NCBI GenBank assembly: GCA_947502885.1
Contig: CANNBP010000001.1
Location: 682,001-746,000 of the forward strand
Direction of reading: 5' to 3'
Length of the DNA stretch: 64,000 nucleotides
From: an uncultured Aquimarina sp.
GTDB taxonomy: Bacteria; Bacteroidota; Bacteroidia; Flavobacteriales; Flavobacteriaceae
Shown in pieces: positions 1 through 8,400 of the stretch. The translations under genes were made by a program, and so were the position numbers. Numbering within the stretch: position 1 is the stretch's first letter; every line of letters begins with the position of its first letter. The notes beneath the pieces were generated by a model that had not been told where the DNA came from, did not search any database, and saw only the letters and a list, made by a program, of their open reading frames with translations.

Positions 1-449
1 TTAAGTAAACGACCAGCCATTGCGCTAATTTTTATGGGACCTGACGGAGTTAGATCTACCCCTCCTCCTGTAAATTGATGTCCATTTAAAGTATAAGGTG
101 AAAAGGTCATATTTACATTCCCGATATGCCCAGTAATCCATTTATATTTTGGATGTAAACTTACACGATTAAAATCAAAAGGTAATTGATAACCAAGATC
201 TTCTCCTTGATTAGAAAAGCTATACGATATGGGAACAGAAAAACTATAAATATTTACGTTTAAGGCCCCTTGTAAAAAATAAGTAAATGGTGCTCTACTA
301 TTATTTTGATTTGAATTAAAATATACTCCACTAGCAGATACCTGACCACTTACTTTGATAGGCTTGCTTTTAGTAATGGTCTCATAGTCCAACGTTTGAC
401 TGATGGATAATAGAGGTAATACTAAGAATACTAGTAGTAGTTTTCTCAA
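1..449 (-). CDS. Secreted or outer-membrane beta-rich protein, N-terminal part, runs off the left edge
   Basis: The reverse strand is open from the left edge up to a TTG at 447-449. The first residues, LRKLLLVFLVLPLLSISQ, form a clear signal peptide. About 130 further residues are rich in alternating aromatic and polar residues (for example GVYFNSNQNN, FTYFLQGALNVNIYSFS), typical of an outer-membrane barrel or its periplasmic beta domains. A glycine-rich stretch, FTGGGVDLTPSG, ends in ISAMAGRLL at the edge. No ATG is available because an in-frame TAG lies two codons before the TTG. The start is only 10 nt after the stop of a short upstream coding remnant, so this looks like the second gene of an older operon. 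Family not identified; a role as an envelope partner of the toxin locus to the right is inference. Confidence 0.6.
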   Translation of the reverse strand, partial: MRKLLLVFLVLPLLSISQTLDYETITKSKPIKVSGQVSASGVYFNSNQNNSRAPFTYFLQGALNVNIYSFSVPISYSFSNQGEDLGYQLPFDFNRVSLHPKYKWITGHIGNVNMTFSPYTLNGHQFTGGGVDLTPSGPIKISAMAGRLL

Positions 450-459
450 ATGCTATACG

Positions 460-546
460 TTAAATAGATTCCTTCAAAAAATGATTTGGTGCGTATCCCT
501 CAACTACTTCATAATAAAGAAATTGAATTGGCGAAATAACAAAATT
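460..546 (-). pseudogene. C-terminal remnant of a lost upstream gene
   Basis: Between two stops the reverse strand encodes about 28 residues, including VISPIQFLYYEVVEGYAPN, ending 10 nt before the signal peptide of the left-edge gene. The composition looks like protein rather than random A+T-rich sequence, and the spacing is that of an operon partner. The rest of the gene is missing, so I read this as the stump left when the cassette array to the right replaced its body. No homologue recognised. Moderate to low certainty because the piece is short. Confidence 0.35.
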
Positions 547-640
547 TTAAGATAATTGCCAAAGAAAAAATAGTGTATTATAAACGTCTTATAGTTTTCT
601 AACTACAACAGTTTATCTCTATTTGTATTAAGCTATTACC

Positions 641-732
641 TCATTAAATTATACCGTCAGCAAAAATGGTATAAAAACTTTAGAAAAAGGTTCTAGATCT
701 TAACAATGTTGAAGATTCAGGACTAATTATTT
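641..732. repeat. 92-bp direct repeat, left copy
   Basis: This stretch matches 4903-4994 in the same orientation with about four or five differences, mostly near the left end. It contains TGGTATAAA and, 3' to it, GTTGAAGATTCAGGAC, both also present in the long hairpin at 24288-24351. The two halves that would form a stem (GGTTCTAGATCTT and AAGATTCAGGACT) no longer pair well, so it looks like a decayed terminator-type hairpin. It abuts the 3' end of the zinc-ribbon gene and marks the left border of the displaced cassette array. Confidence 0.85.
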
Positions 733-1592
733 ATACTTAGAGATTCTAATTGTTAACTCATGTAAAATAACATTATGCGAAGCATCAGCAGGGTACAATG
801 AATCTATTTCATAAATAAAGATCTCATTTGTTTTTGAATAATATTTAAAGACCCTTGTATTACCTTCTCCAAGCTGTTTTGAACTATTATAGTACGATCT
901 ATCACTTCTATCAAAATCTTTATAATACATTATGTATTGTTTATTAGAGAAAACACTATACATTCCTTTTGTAGTCATTAGAAAAAAGTTCTCGTTTGGT
1001 AATAAACATGATAGTATTGGAATTTCGTCAGCATCCAATTCAAATAATGAACATTTCAATTTTAGTATACTTTCTTGATCTTTGTGTATAATTGTATACA
1101 ATGCATTGTTATTGGTCTTTAACTCAAACCCATTATACTTTCTCTTTAATTTTTCTATTATTCTTTCATGTATATTAACACCTTGATTAACAGCAATTAA
1201 ATACTGAAACTCAAACTCTCCAGGAAGACGATATTTAAACCTATAACTTTCTTCAATACTGCTCCAAATTTCAACACCACACATCCTTAAAGCTAACATT
1301 GTAGAATATTCTTCATGGCCCGTAGACGTACTTAAATTATCTAATAAAAGCTCAATCGCATTTCTACCAAGAACTATAGTTTCATAGTTCTCATATTGAA
1401 AGAACAATTCTTCACTATTTTTTATTAACACTATTATTTCTTCCTTACTAGAATAATTAGATTCATCAATAACATATTTAGGTTTTTTTTTTCAAAATTC
1501 CCAGAACAATGGGTGCATTCCTTCGCATCCAAAGGATGTAGAGCATTACATAAATTACAGGGCTTTTGATTCATATCATTATAATTTTGCAT
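727..1592 (-). pseudogene. Zinc-ribbon protein of unknown function, frameshifted in a T10 tract
   Basis: From ATG at 1590-1592 the reverse strand reads a short N-terminus with two CxxC pairs, CNLC and CTHC, ten residues apart, a zinc ribbon. At the run of ten T at 1483-1492 the frame is lost; it resumes one frame over and continues through about 250 residues to the stop at 727. A length of 8 or 11 in the run would restore one protein of about 287 residues. The rest is mixed alpha/beta; a segment near TTKGMYSVFSNKQYIMYY resembles a PH-like beta fold, but I do not recognise the family. If it is expressed without the ribbon, a GTG at 1429-1431 could start a 234-residue product. The position at the end of the immunity array suggests, but does not show, a toxin-antagonist role. 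The slip could be decay, phase variation or an assembly error. Confidence 0.5.
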
Positions 1593-2109
1593 AAATTTAA
1601 TATACACGGATTAACTTTCCATATTTACTGATAATTAAAAGTACATATAAGTACCACTTTAAAAATGTTAAAGTCTTTACAACATTACCTTTAAGCCAAA
1701 ACGGTAGTTTTTCATTAAACATTAAAAAAATATTCACATCTTGACAAGGACTTTAATTAATACAGTTCTTTTACAAATCATTTTTTTTTAGGATTGACAA
1801 TTATGTAACCGGGGATACTAATTATCCAAGCCCTAAAGTTTTTGGGTGATACAATTCTTTTTATAACGAAAGTATTTCTTATAAATACAAACTCAAAGGA
1901 TCGATATAATATCAGGTTTATCAAACCTCACTTACCAACCTTGTCCTTGCTTTATACTATATTTTTGAAAAAACAAGTAATTCGGCACTTCAATATTAGC
2001 ACTCCTAATCAATACTTATATTACATTCTAGATTTCTAATGTGTTGAAGGAAAAACCACTACGACAATTTAGCAGACTTCGCAGAATTGAATTACCATTC
2101 CTATCTTAA
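1593..2109. other. 517-bp stretch without a recognised gene
   Basis: A+T-rich sequence. The longest open stretch on the plus strand (1842-2039) has low-complexity composition and no recognisable start context, so I do not call it. A short plus-strand run just before 2100 (ending RLRRIELPFLS) could be a coding remnant but is too short to name. No convincing hairpin or promoter seen. Confidence 0.4.
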
Positions 2110-2577
2110 TTATGTTAAGTCTTCTTTATTTACATACCAATTATAGTCTGTTTTAAAAACTATCTTTTCTTTTGTTTCAATATCTCCATCATAAAATAAT
2201 TCTCGATATTCGATCAACGATTTATCTCTTTCTAATAAAATACTTGATAACTGTTTTTTGTTATCATCAAAATTAAAAATGTCGGTTCCTACAATTAATA
2301 GACTCTCATAAGATTCTAAAATCACCGTATTTCTATAATGCTTAACAGTAAACATCGATTTTCCGAAATGTTTTTTTTGATGAAATTTCATTACAGCATT
2401 AATAGAAGATACATCATGATAATAAACGCCATTCTCTTCACCCATATCATATCGCTCTGAAATATTCACTGACAATGATTCTTCAAAATACGTTTTGAAA
2501 TAAACATCTGTAATACTAGGATCTACTTCATAACCTTCTTCTAAAAAATAAAACCATTCATAATATTTAAACTCCAT
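2110..2577 (-). CDS. Putative immunity protein for the nucleotidyltransferase-like cassette
   Basis: A 155-residue acidic, tyrosine-rich, soluble protein with no signal peptide or membrane segment. The ATG at 2575-2577 lies 3 nt after the stop of the displaced toxin tip at 2581, the arrangement usual for toxin-immunity pairs. No family recognised; aromatic clusters (FKYYEWFYFLEEGYEVD) are common in intracellular immunity proteins that cap a toxin surface. The function is inferred from position and size only. Unlike its toxin partner, this reading frame is intact, which fits the rule that immunity genes outlive decayed toxins because they still protect against kin. Confidence 0.55.
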   Translation of the reverse strand: MEFKYYEWFYFLEEGYEVDPSITDVYFKTYFEESLSVNISERYDMGEENGVYYHDVSSINAVMKFHQKKHFGKSMFTVKHYRNTVILESYESLLIVGTDIFNFDDNKKQLSSILLERDKSLIEYRELFYDGDIETKEKIVFKTDYNWYVNKEDLT

Positions 2578-2580
2578 ATT

Positions 2581-3138
2581 CTATTTTATTAATAAATAAG
2601 GGCTAACATCAAGTTTACCCGCTTCTTCTATAATTGATATTTGCAACTTTTCAACTCCAAATTTTTGAGTAAAATTCACTCCATCAAAAGCAGCTTCTAT
2701 CTCAACATAAGCATTTGTTGTAAACGATTGTCGAGTTGAAGTATTAGAACTAAACATGTCTCCTCCTCCAATTTTTCCATTATTTCCAATTCGATTTTTA
2801 ATCTTAGCATCTCTTGCTGTCTTTTTAAACTTAGCAGTAAGAACATCAAAAGTACCTGCATCCACTTTTATTGCAATATCCAAATCACCTATTTTCGAAA
2901 TATCAGAGACTCTTAAAGAACTTCCTTGAACAAAAATAGATCTTTCTGGTAACCCCCATTTCTTAGCTAAATCCTTAACTACTTTACCAAATTTCTCATA
3001 ATCATCCAACCCACCAAACGAATTAGGATAACCTCTATCCTTAACTTTTTTTCAAAAATTAGTTTGAGAAATTATATCTTCTAATTTAGATTTTTTTACA
3101 GGAACCCCAAAACCATTTTTCACATACAAATCCACCCT
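2581..3138 (-). pseudogene. Displaced toxin C-terminal cassette, nucleotidyltransferase-like, interrupted by an in-frame TGA
   Basis: The reverse strand is open from 3138 to the stop at 2581-2583 except for one TGA at 3052-3054; both sides are in the same frame. Before the stop it reads RVDLYVKNGFGVPVKKSK; after it comes an intact stretch of about 155 residues. The motif GSSLRVSDISKIGDLDIAI matches the pattern G-S followed by D-x-D of DNA-polymerase-beta-type nucleotidyltransferases, a fold known in polymorphic toxin tips. There is no start codon with a signal peptide upstream, so this is a tip without its carrier. A TTG at 3007-3009 could start a 142-residue product. It is followed 3 nt later by a putative immunity gene. 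The activity is inferred from the motif; the TGA may be decay or one sequencing error. Confidence 0.55.
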
Positions 3139-3213
3139 CTATTCTAGGGTCAATACATCTCATTACCCAAAAAAGTAATAGTGTGAGTTTGGGGTTTAAC
3201 TTTATGATTTATC

Positions 3214-3468
3214 CTAATTATGTAGCAAGAAAACATGAAATTTTTCAAAAAATAAGCGAATATCTTCTTCTGGATATATCTCTTTCATTGGAGAATTTAT
3301 AAGAGGCAAACAATAGTCTTCTTGACGAATTGCATAATCAAGACAACTTAACATTTCTCTCAAATAACTATCATTAGTAACAAATTGTAGTTCATTCCAA
3401 TAGTTTTTGTAAAAAACTTCTTCTTCATGTAACCTATCATAATTATAATATACAAAATGCACTATCAT
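3214..3468 (-). CDS. Small acidic protein, possible orphan immunity protein
   Basis: An 84-residue product from ATG at 3466-3468, starting MIVHFVYYNYDRL; a TTG six bases earlier is an alternative. It is acidic and rich in aromatic residues, without signal peptide or membrane segment. It sits between the two displaced toxin cassettes, on the same strand, next to an IS3 remnant, and has no toxin tip directly upstream. That suggests an immunity gene whose toxin was lost, but no family is recognised and a spurious frame cannot be excluded. Confidence 0.4.
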   Translation of the reverse strand: MIVHFVYYNYDRLHEEEVFYKNYWNELQFVTNDSYLREMLSCLDYAIRQEDYCLPLINSPMKEIYPEEDIRLFFEKFHVFLLHN

Positions 3469-3548
3469 TCTCAAATACTTCTTTAGTTTCTTTTCTTCCG
3501 TAATTAATTATGAACATTTTTATTTTGTTAATATTAAATCCAATGGTC

Positions 3549-3659
3549 ATTGATCAATATATAAAATGGTATAATACAAAAAGATTACATTTAGCCTTAG
3601 GGTATAAAACTTATCTAGAAGTGGAAATCGAATATTTAAATAAGACAAAAGTAGCTTAG
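3549..3659 (+). mobile_element. IS3-family transposase remnant, OrfB C-terminus
   Basis: On the plus strand, opposite to all neighbours, a 36-codon open stretch ending in TAG reads DQYIKWYNTKRLHLALGY then KTYLEVEIEYLN. This is the conserved end of IS3-group OrfB transposases, where the usual form is YI-x-(W/F)YN-x-KR-(I/L)H-x-x-LGY-x-(T)-P-x-E. The catalytic DDE core, OrfA and the terminal inverted repeats are not found, so only a stump remains. It shows that an insertion sequence once landed in the cassette array and may have helped shape it. Confidence 0.8.
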
Positions 3660-3714
3660 AAAAATTGCCTTAAAATTATTAGGCAATCCATATTAAATCA
3701 TACATCAAATTTTA

Positions 3715-4083
3715 TTACAAGTTTAGTTCTTTTAGTCTATTAGCCATATACTTTGATATCTCTTCGTTCTGAAGAGGTCTTTGTAACAATTCATTATGTA
3801 AAATAGACAGTAATTCTCTACTATTATCGTCTTTATCTTTTATCACTTGAATAAGTAATTGAACTTCTCTTTCAACAGAATTTTCATCAAACTCTCCATG
3901 GACCATATATTCATATCTCTCTAGCTTTATCAACCACATAACTTTACGTTTAACCAGAGATAATTTTTTATAAATAGTAGTCCAAAATTTATTATCATTT
4001 TTTTTATTTAGAACATACTCATTATCAATATTTTCTAACATTGAATGGAGTATCTCTACTTCTTCTTCATTTCTAATAAACAT
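3715..4083 (-). CDS. Putative immunity protein for the displaced ADP-ribosyltransferase cassette
   Basis: A 122-residue, charged, probably all-helical soluble protein starting at ATG 4081-4083, 2 nt after the toxin-tip stop at 4086, so the two are translated together. Many E, K and L residues in amphipathic spacing (for example EILHSMLENIDNEY and LQRPLQNEEISKYM) point to a helical bundle. No signal peptide, so it would act in the cytoplasm, where an ADP-ribosyltransferase would strike. No family recognised; the role rests on position and size. Confidence 0.55.
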   Translation of the reverse strand: MFIRNEEEVEILHSMLENIDNEYVLNKKNDNKFWTTIYKKLSLVKRKVMWLIKLERYEYMVHGEFDENSVEREVQLLIQVIKDKDDNSRELLSILHNELLQRPLQNEEISKYMANRLKELNL

Positions 4084-4085
4084 AT

Positions 4086-4910
4086 TTATTTTTCAATTAA
4101 TTGGATTTCATAAATATCACCGCCTTTAGGAATAATATCATCCACTGTAAATTCTGTACCTCTCAAGAATATAACTTCATCTTTTGTTCCCAATCTAGCC
4201 TTTCCAAACGATACACCATGAATAGTTCTACCCATACTTTCTTCTTTAGTCAAAATAGTAATCTTAACATTTTTATCAGCATTATCTATAAAAGCATCTT
4301 TTCTATTATTAGCTGCATATGTATATTCAGAATATGTGACTTTTTCTCCTTTCTTATGTTTAGCAATGAAGTTAACCAAATCATCTCCCTGTAAATCAAC
4401 ACCCCTAAAATATTGTGTTCTTGAAGGAACTATTGGCATTTTACTGAGTGCTTTATCCAATAGTTTAATTGCCTCTTGAACTTTAGCTGTACTTATCTGT
4501 CCAAGCCTAATTAACTTGTTTAATCTTTTTTGATGAAAAATTGTTGTTGTACTAAAAATAGAATATGCTTCACTTTTAGTTAACGAAGAACTTTCTATAA
4601 ATTCATCTATCATCTTTTCATAATCAGCAGGAAAGTTCTTTTTTAAATTGATAAAATACTCATTCCAAGTTAAATTATTTTGCCCAAAACGCCATTTACT
4701 CAATGAATTAGTAAACTCAACCAAATCACCGCCAGCATTATTAACTTTCTTTGTAAACCTAAATATAACATTTTTATATTTACCACCACTTACTACTGGT
4801 TCTCCAATAATTTCAACTTTATCAAACCCTAATTCCTTATTCCATTCTCCTGCTTTGGTTGCAAAAGCTGCTTCATCTACACTTTTACCAGCGGAAATTG
4901 CGTCATTAAA
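4086..4910 (-). pseudogene. Displaced polymorphic-toxin tip with ADP-ribosyltransferase-like domain
   Basis: The frame is open from 4910 to the stop at 4086, about 274 residues, with an in-frame TAA at 4911-4913 and no convincing start or signal peptide (a TTG at 4722-4724 is possible). The first 60 residues (for example AGKSVDEAAFATKAGEW and FRFTKKVNNAGG) align with the pre-toxin part of the 1171-residue toxin (SPEKAALETPTGS, VRFTRKVDNVGG). The tip then carries an R-S-E type ADP-ribosyltransferase pattern: YFRG, TYSEYTYAA, and KDEVIFLRGTEFTV. So it is the end of a second toxin of the same family without its carrier. The open frame starts within the edge of the 92-bp repeat, suggesting that recombination there cut it. 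It is probably silent unless moved onto a carrier. Activity is inferred from motifs. Confidence 0.7.
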
Positions 4911-4994
4911 TTATCCCGAAAGCAAAAATGGTATAAAAACTTTAGAAAAAGGTTCTAGATCTTAACAATGTTGAAGATTCTGGACTAATTATTC
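4903..4994. repeat. 92-bp direct repeat, right copy
   Basis: Near-identical to 641-732 in direct orientation, with about four or five differences. It overlaps the first eight bases of the displaced toxin-tip frame and lies just beyond the terminator of the full toxin operon. Like the left copy it resembles a decayed form of the hairpin at 24288-24351. Together the copies bracket all displaced cassettes. Confidence 0.85.
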
Positions 4995-5017
4995 ATGTAT
5001 CTAATTTTAGCATCAAA

Positions 5018-5058
5018 AAAATACCTCTAGAAAGTTTATCGTTCTTTAGAGGTATTTT
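5018..5058 (-). terminator. Terminator of the toxin operon
   Basis: Inverted repeat AAAATACCTCTA / TAGAGGTATTTT with a 17-nt loop, 57 bp beyond the stop of the immunity gene at 5115. Read on the minus strand, the stem ends in a T-rich run, so it would end transcription of the operon before the silent cassettes. Confidence 0.7.
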
Positions 5059-5114
5059 AGAAAATTACTTTTGCTCTTTTTTATTTTTCTTAATTAACAT
5101 CGATAACACTAACT

Positions 5115-5486
5115 TTACTTACTAAGTATTCTCTTAAAATATTCTTCTTTACTCCAATCTGCACCTGTACCCCAATATTTAGAAAAAACTTCCTCCATAA
5201 TCTTATCTAATTCAGGTTCGAAGTCCTTTGTTGATTTATACCATTCAGGTGTGAATATAACATATGGATCCTCTCCATCTTCTACTAACCAACGCATACT
5301 CTGATGTAACTCTCCCGACCAAAATTTAACTTTTTCGTCAAAACCATAATTAGGATAAATCACTTTTTCAAAATGAAGTAGCTCCTTAGCACTTTCCTCT
5401 CTCTCAATTTCGAACAATTTAGATTTTTCTTTATCTGATAATTTAGAAAATTCTTCATTCGTATAATCCTTCATTTTTTTGTTCAT
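5115..5486 (-). CDS. Putative immunity protein for the 1171-residue toxin
   Basis: A 123-residue cytoplasmic protein from ATG 5484-5486, starting 7 nt after the toxin stop. The N-terminal third is a charged helix (EEFSKLSDKEKSKLFEIERE); the rest is rich in Trp and acidic residues (for example PYVIFTPEWYKSTKDFEPE and YWGTGADWSKEEYF). No signal peptide or membrane segment. As the last gene of the operon directly after a toxin with a C-terminal ADP-ribosyltransferase domain, it most likely binds and blocks that domain inside the cell. No known immunity family recognised; the assignment rests on context. Confidence 0.6.
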   Translation of the reverse strand: MNKKMKDYTNEEFSKLSDKEKSKLFEIEREESAKELLHFEKVIYPNYGFDEKVKFWSGELHQSMRWLVEDGEDPYVIFTPEWYKSTKDFEPELDKIMEEVFSKYWGTGADWSKEEYFKRILSK

Positions 5487-5493
5487 TAATTTA

Positions 5494-8400
5494 TCATTTT
5501 ATTTGTTCTAGTACTATAATAGGTTTTTTCGTTACCACATCTATTGTATTATTAGAAATAACCCTTACTTCAGAGCCAGCCTTTAACAATAATTCAGAAC
5601 GTGGATATCCTCTAAATTTTATCCCATCTGCAAAATCTGATATATCCTTAGCATTTAAATGTCTTATTTCAAAAATAACATCCTTTTTCGAAATAAATGC
5701 AGCTTTATGACTACTACCACATGAAGTAAATGCTTTCCATGTATGCTTTGACCCTACAGTATAAAGATCAAGATACTTTGATGGATCACCACTCCCCCCT
5801 ACCCCTCTATAAATTATGGGCTTATCAAAATTTTTAACTTTATCCAAAGTTGTATTCAATAATTCTTTTATACTCGCAACTTTTAAAACATTATTCCCTT
5901 CTCTAAGCCAAAGATTAAGATCCCAATAAAATAAATGCGTGGTATATCCCCAAAGTAAATTTACATCTGTTTTATTAAGTTTTGGGTATTGTTTCATTAA
6001 ATCATGGATTTCATTAAAAAATCTAAAGCCATGATCATTATGGTACTTTACGAAATAATCTAAAATTTCATCTTCCTTAATCTCCATCTTCTTTAATGCA
6101 TTTACAAACTCTTCAGGAAGCTCTTGTTTTGCAATAGCTTTTGTTACTTGTTCAAAACCTCCTCCAACATTATCAACCTTCCTCGTAAATCTAACAACCA
6201 CTTCTTCCGTAGTATTTACAACTATTTCTGGTTCTCCATCAAAGCCATTTTTCTTCATCATACTACCAGTAGGAGTCTCTAAGGCAGCTTTTTCTGGGCT
6301 CATACCTTGACCAATATTCTCTTTAAACTTGGTTAGGTTTATTGATTCTCCATTAGGATATCTGGATCCTTTGGTCCACTCTCCTTTTATTTTATTAGGA
6401 TTATGTTTTTTAATTGCTCCTTCTACAATTTCTGAACCTACGCTTTGTTTTTGTAGAAACTCCGGAATGTTTATATCAAATTCGAGAATATCACCATCCA
6501 TAGTGGCTTTACCAATACCTTGAGAAGTTCCATCAACATATTTTACACTATAAATACCGTTTGCCTCAGTTATCTCATCCCATAACCTATTTAATTTACC
6601 GGGATTACTTGATTTCCAAGCTTTATACCCCCCAATAGGATTTAAAATTTCGTCTACCTCTTTAAGTTGACTTATATTCTTTCTGATTACATTATCTACA
6701 CCAATATCATCAAGTACCGCCCAAGAGTCGATTAGTTTAGGGTTCTTACCTAGTTGTTCTATACTATTTTTATGGGCCCCTGCAAAATCATCTAAAAACT
6801 TTTTACCATTATTTGGCAATCCTAGTTCTTTAATTTTTTTTGCAATTGCTTCAGAAAATTCATCAAATATTCTTGTTACATCCGTTACTGAGTTACCAAT
6901 TTTAATCCCAATCTCACCTCCATTATCAACTATAGAAATTGTACCTGTATGTTCTCCTAGCTCATCAATATACTTAACTTCATCAAATTGTGCATTTTTA
7001 CCATCGGTTAACCTAACAATAGCCCCATCATCTAATAACTTCATTTCAGAAAAAACGGCATCATCAGAAATTTTCGTAATCTTGGTTGTATTCAACTTTA
7101 GAATCAAATAACTTTTTGCTCCAACCTTTTGAACCTCTTTTATAATGTTATCAGGAAGTTTCTTTAGTAACTCTGCGATGTTTCCTGGCATTTTCTTTAG
7201 CACCTTGATAGCACCATTGCCAATAACCTTAGAAAGTTTAGATAAACTAGCTATTTTTACCAATTTACCAGTTTTAGCGACTGCGGCAATTTCTCCTACT
7301 CCAATAAAAAATGAAGCTACAATAACAATATCTTTACCTATTTGGTGGGATAACTTAAATTCATTGGTTTCCTGTCCCTCTACGTACCCATGAGCACTCT
7401 TAAAACTGTTCCATACAGTAGCAAAAGTAAGTTGGCTTAACCCATTATCTAATTCTCTAGCCTTGTCAGGATTTAAAAAATATTCTGTAGCCATTTTTCC
7501 AACATCGGACAATCCTTTAACTTCATCAACTATCCCATTCCACACCCCGGTTTTAAAGGCGAATTGCATTTGCGCTTTATTTTTATCAAGCACAGAGCCA
7601 AAATCTCCCATAGTAGCATTAAAAGCAGCTACTATATAGGGCATATATTTTGGGTAATCTGCATGTTTTGGGTTCCAATATTTTTCTGGGACTAAAGTAT
7701 GTTTCAAAATTTCAGAAGCATAGGTTAGCAGTTGATTGCTAATCATCATATTAATTTTGAGTTGCTCTACTGTGCCTTCACCCAAATTTAACTCTGCATT
7801 TGCCCACATTACCTCTGTCCAATGCGCAGTTGCCCATGCTATTTTTTTATCAAAACCTTGAGGTACAATATTATTAAGTGATAATGTACCATCCTCTTCT
7901 AAATGCACCCATATATAATACTGATGACTTTTTGGAACTAGTTTATTTACATTTTCCAAAATGTTTGATGATGTATTAGCATCTGTAAGAACTACGTACA
8001 TTTTCATTCCATCAAAAAGGGTTCTAGAAAAATCAACTGCATTAAAAATTTGACCTTTATCTGATTGAGTTAACATTCCGGAAAAATCCAGAAGTTGAGC
8101 TGTATCACTCCATTCTTTATCAATCCCTTCTCTATTTTCGCCATAGGCTCTTGTGTATAGTTCACTATCTTTCTGTATGGTTCTTTTTATCCCACTGGCA
8201 GTAATATTTACTCCGGTATTTCCCGAATAATAATCAAGGTAGGCTCTTACATAACTTTCTAATTTCTTCTCAGACCCAGATTTCCCCTTTAAACCCAAGA
8301 TCATTGGTCTCATTTCCTTGACCGCTTTATCAGCTTCTTCATCTTTATTTGATGATCTTATAGTTAGGGTATAGTATTTTCTTTTTTGGTTATCAACCGT

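Noticed and set aside
1842..2039. 65-codon open frame on the plus strand
   Set aside because: Low-complexity composition, no start context, no sign of a domain.
3138..3170. Possible RHS-core end (DPRI-like residues) just upstream of the nucleotidyltransferase-like cassette
   Set aside because: The DPRI match needs two frame changes within 30 bases and the rest of an RHS core is absent, so chance is as likely.
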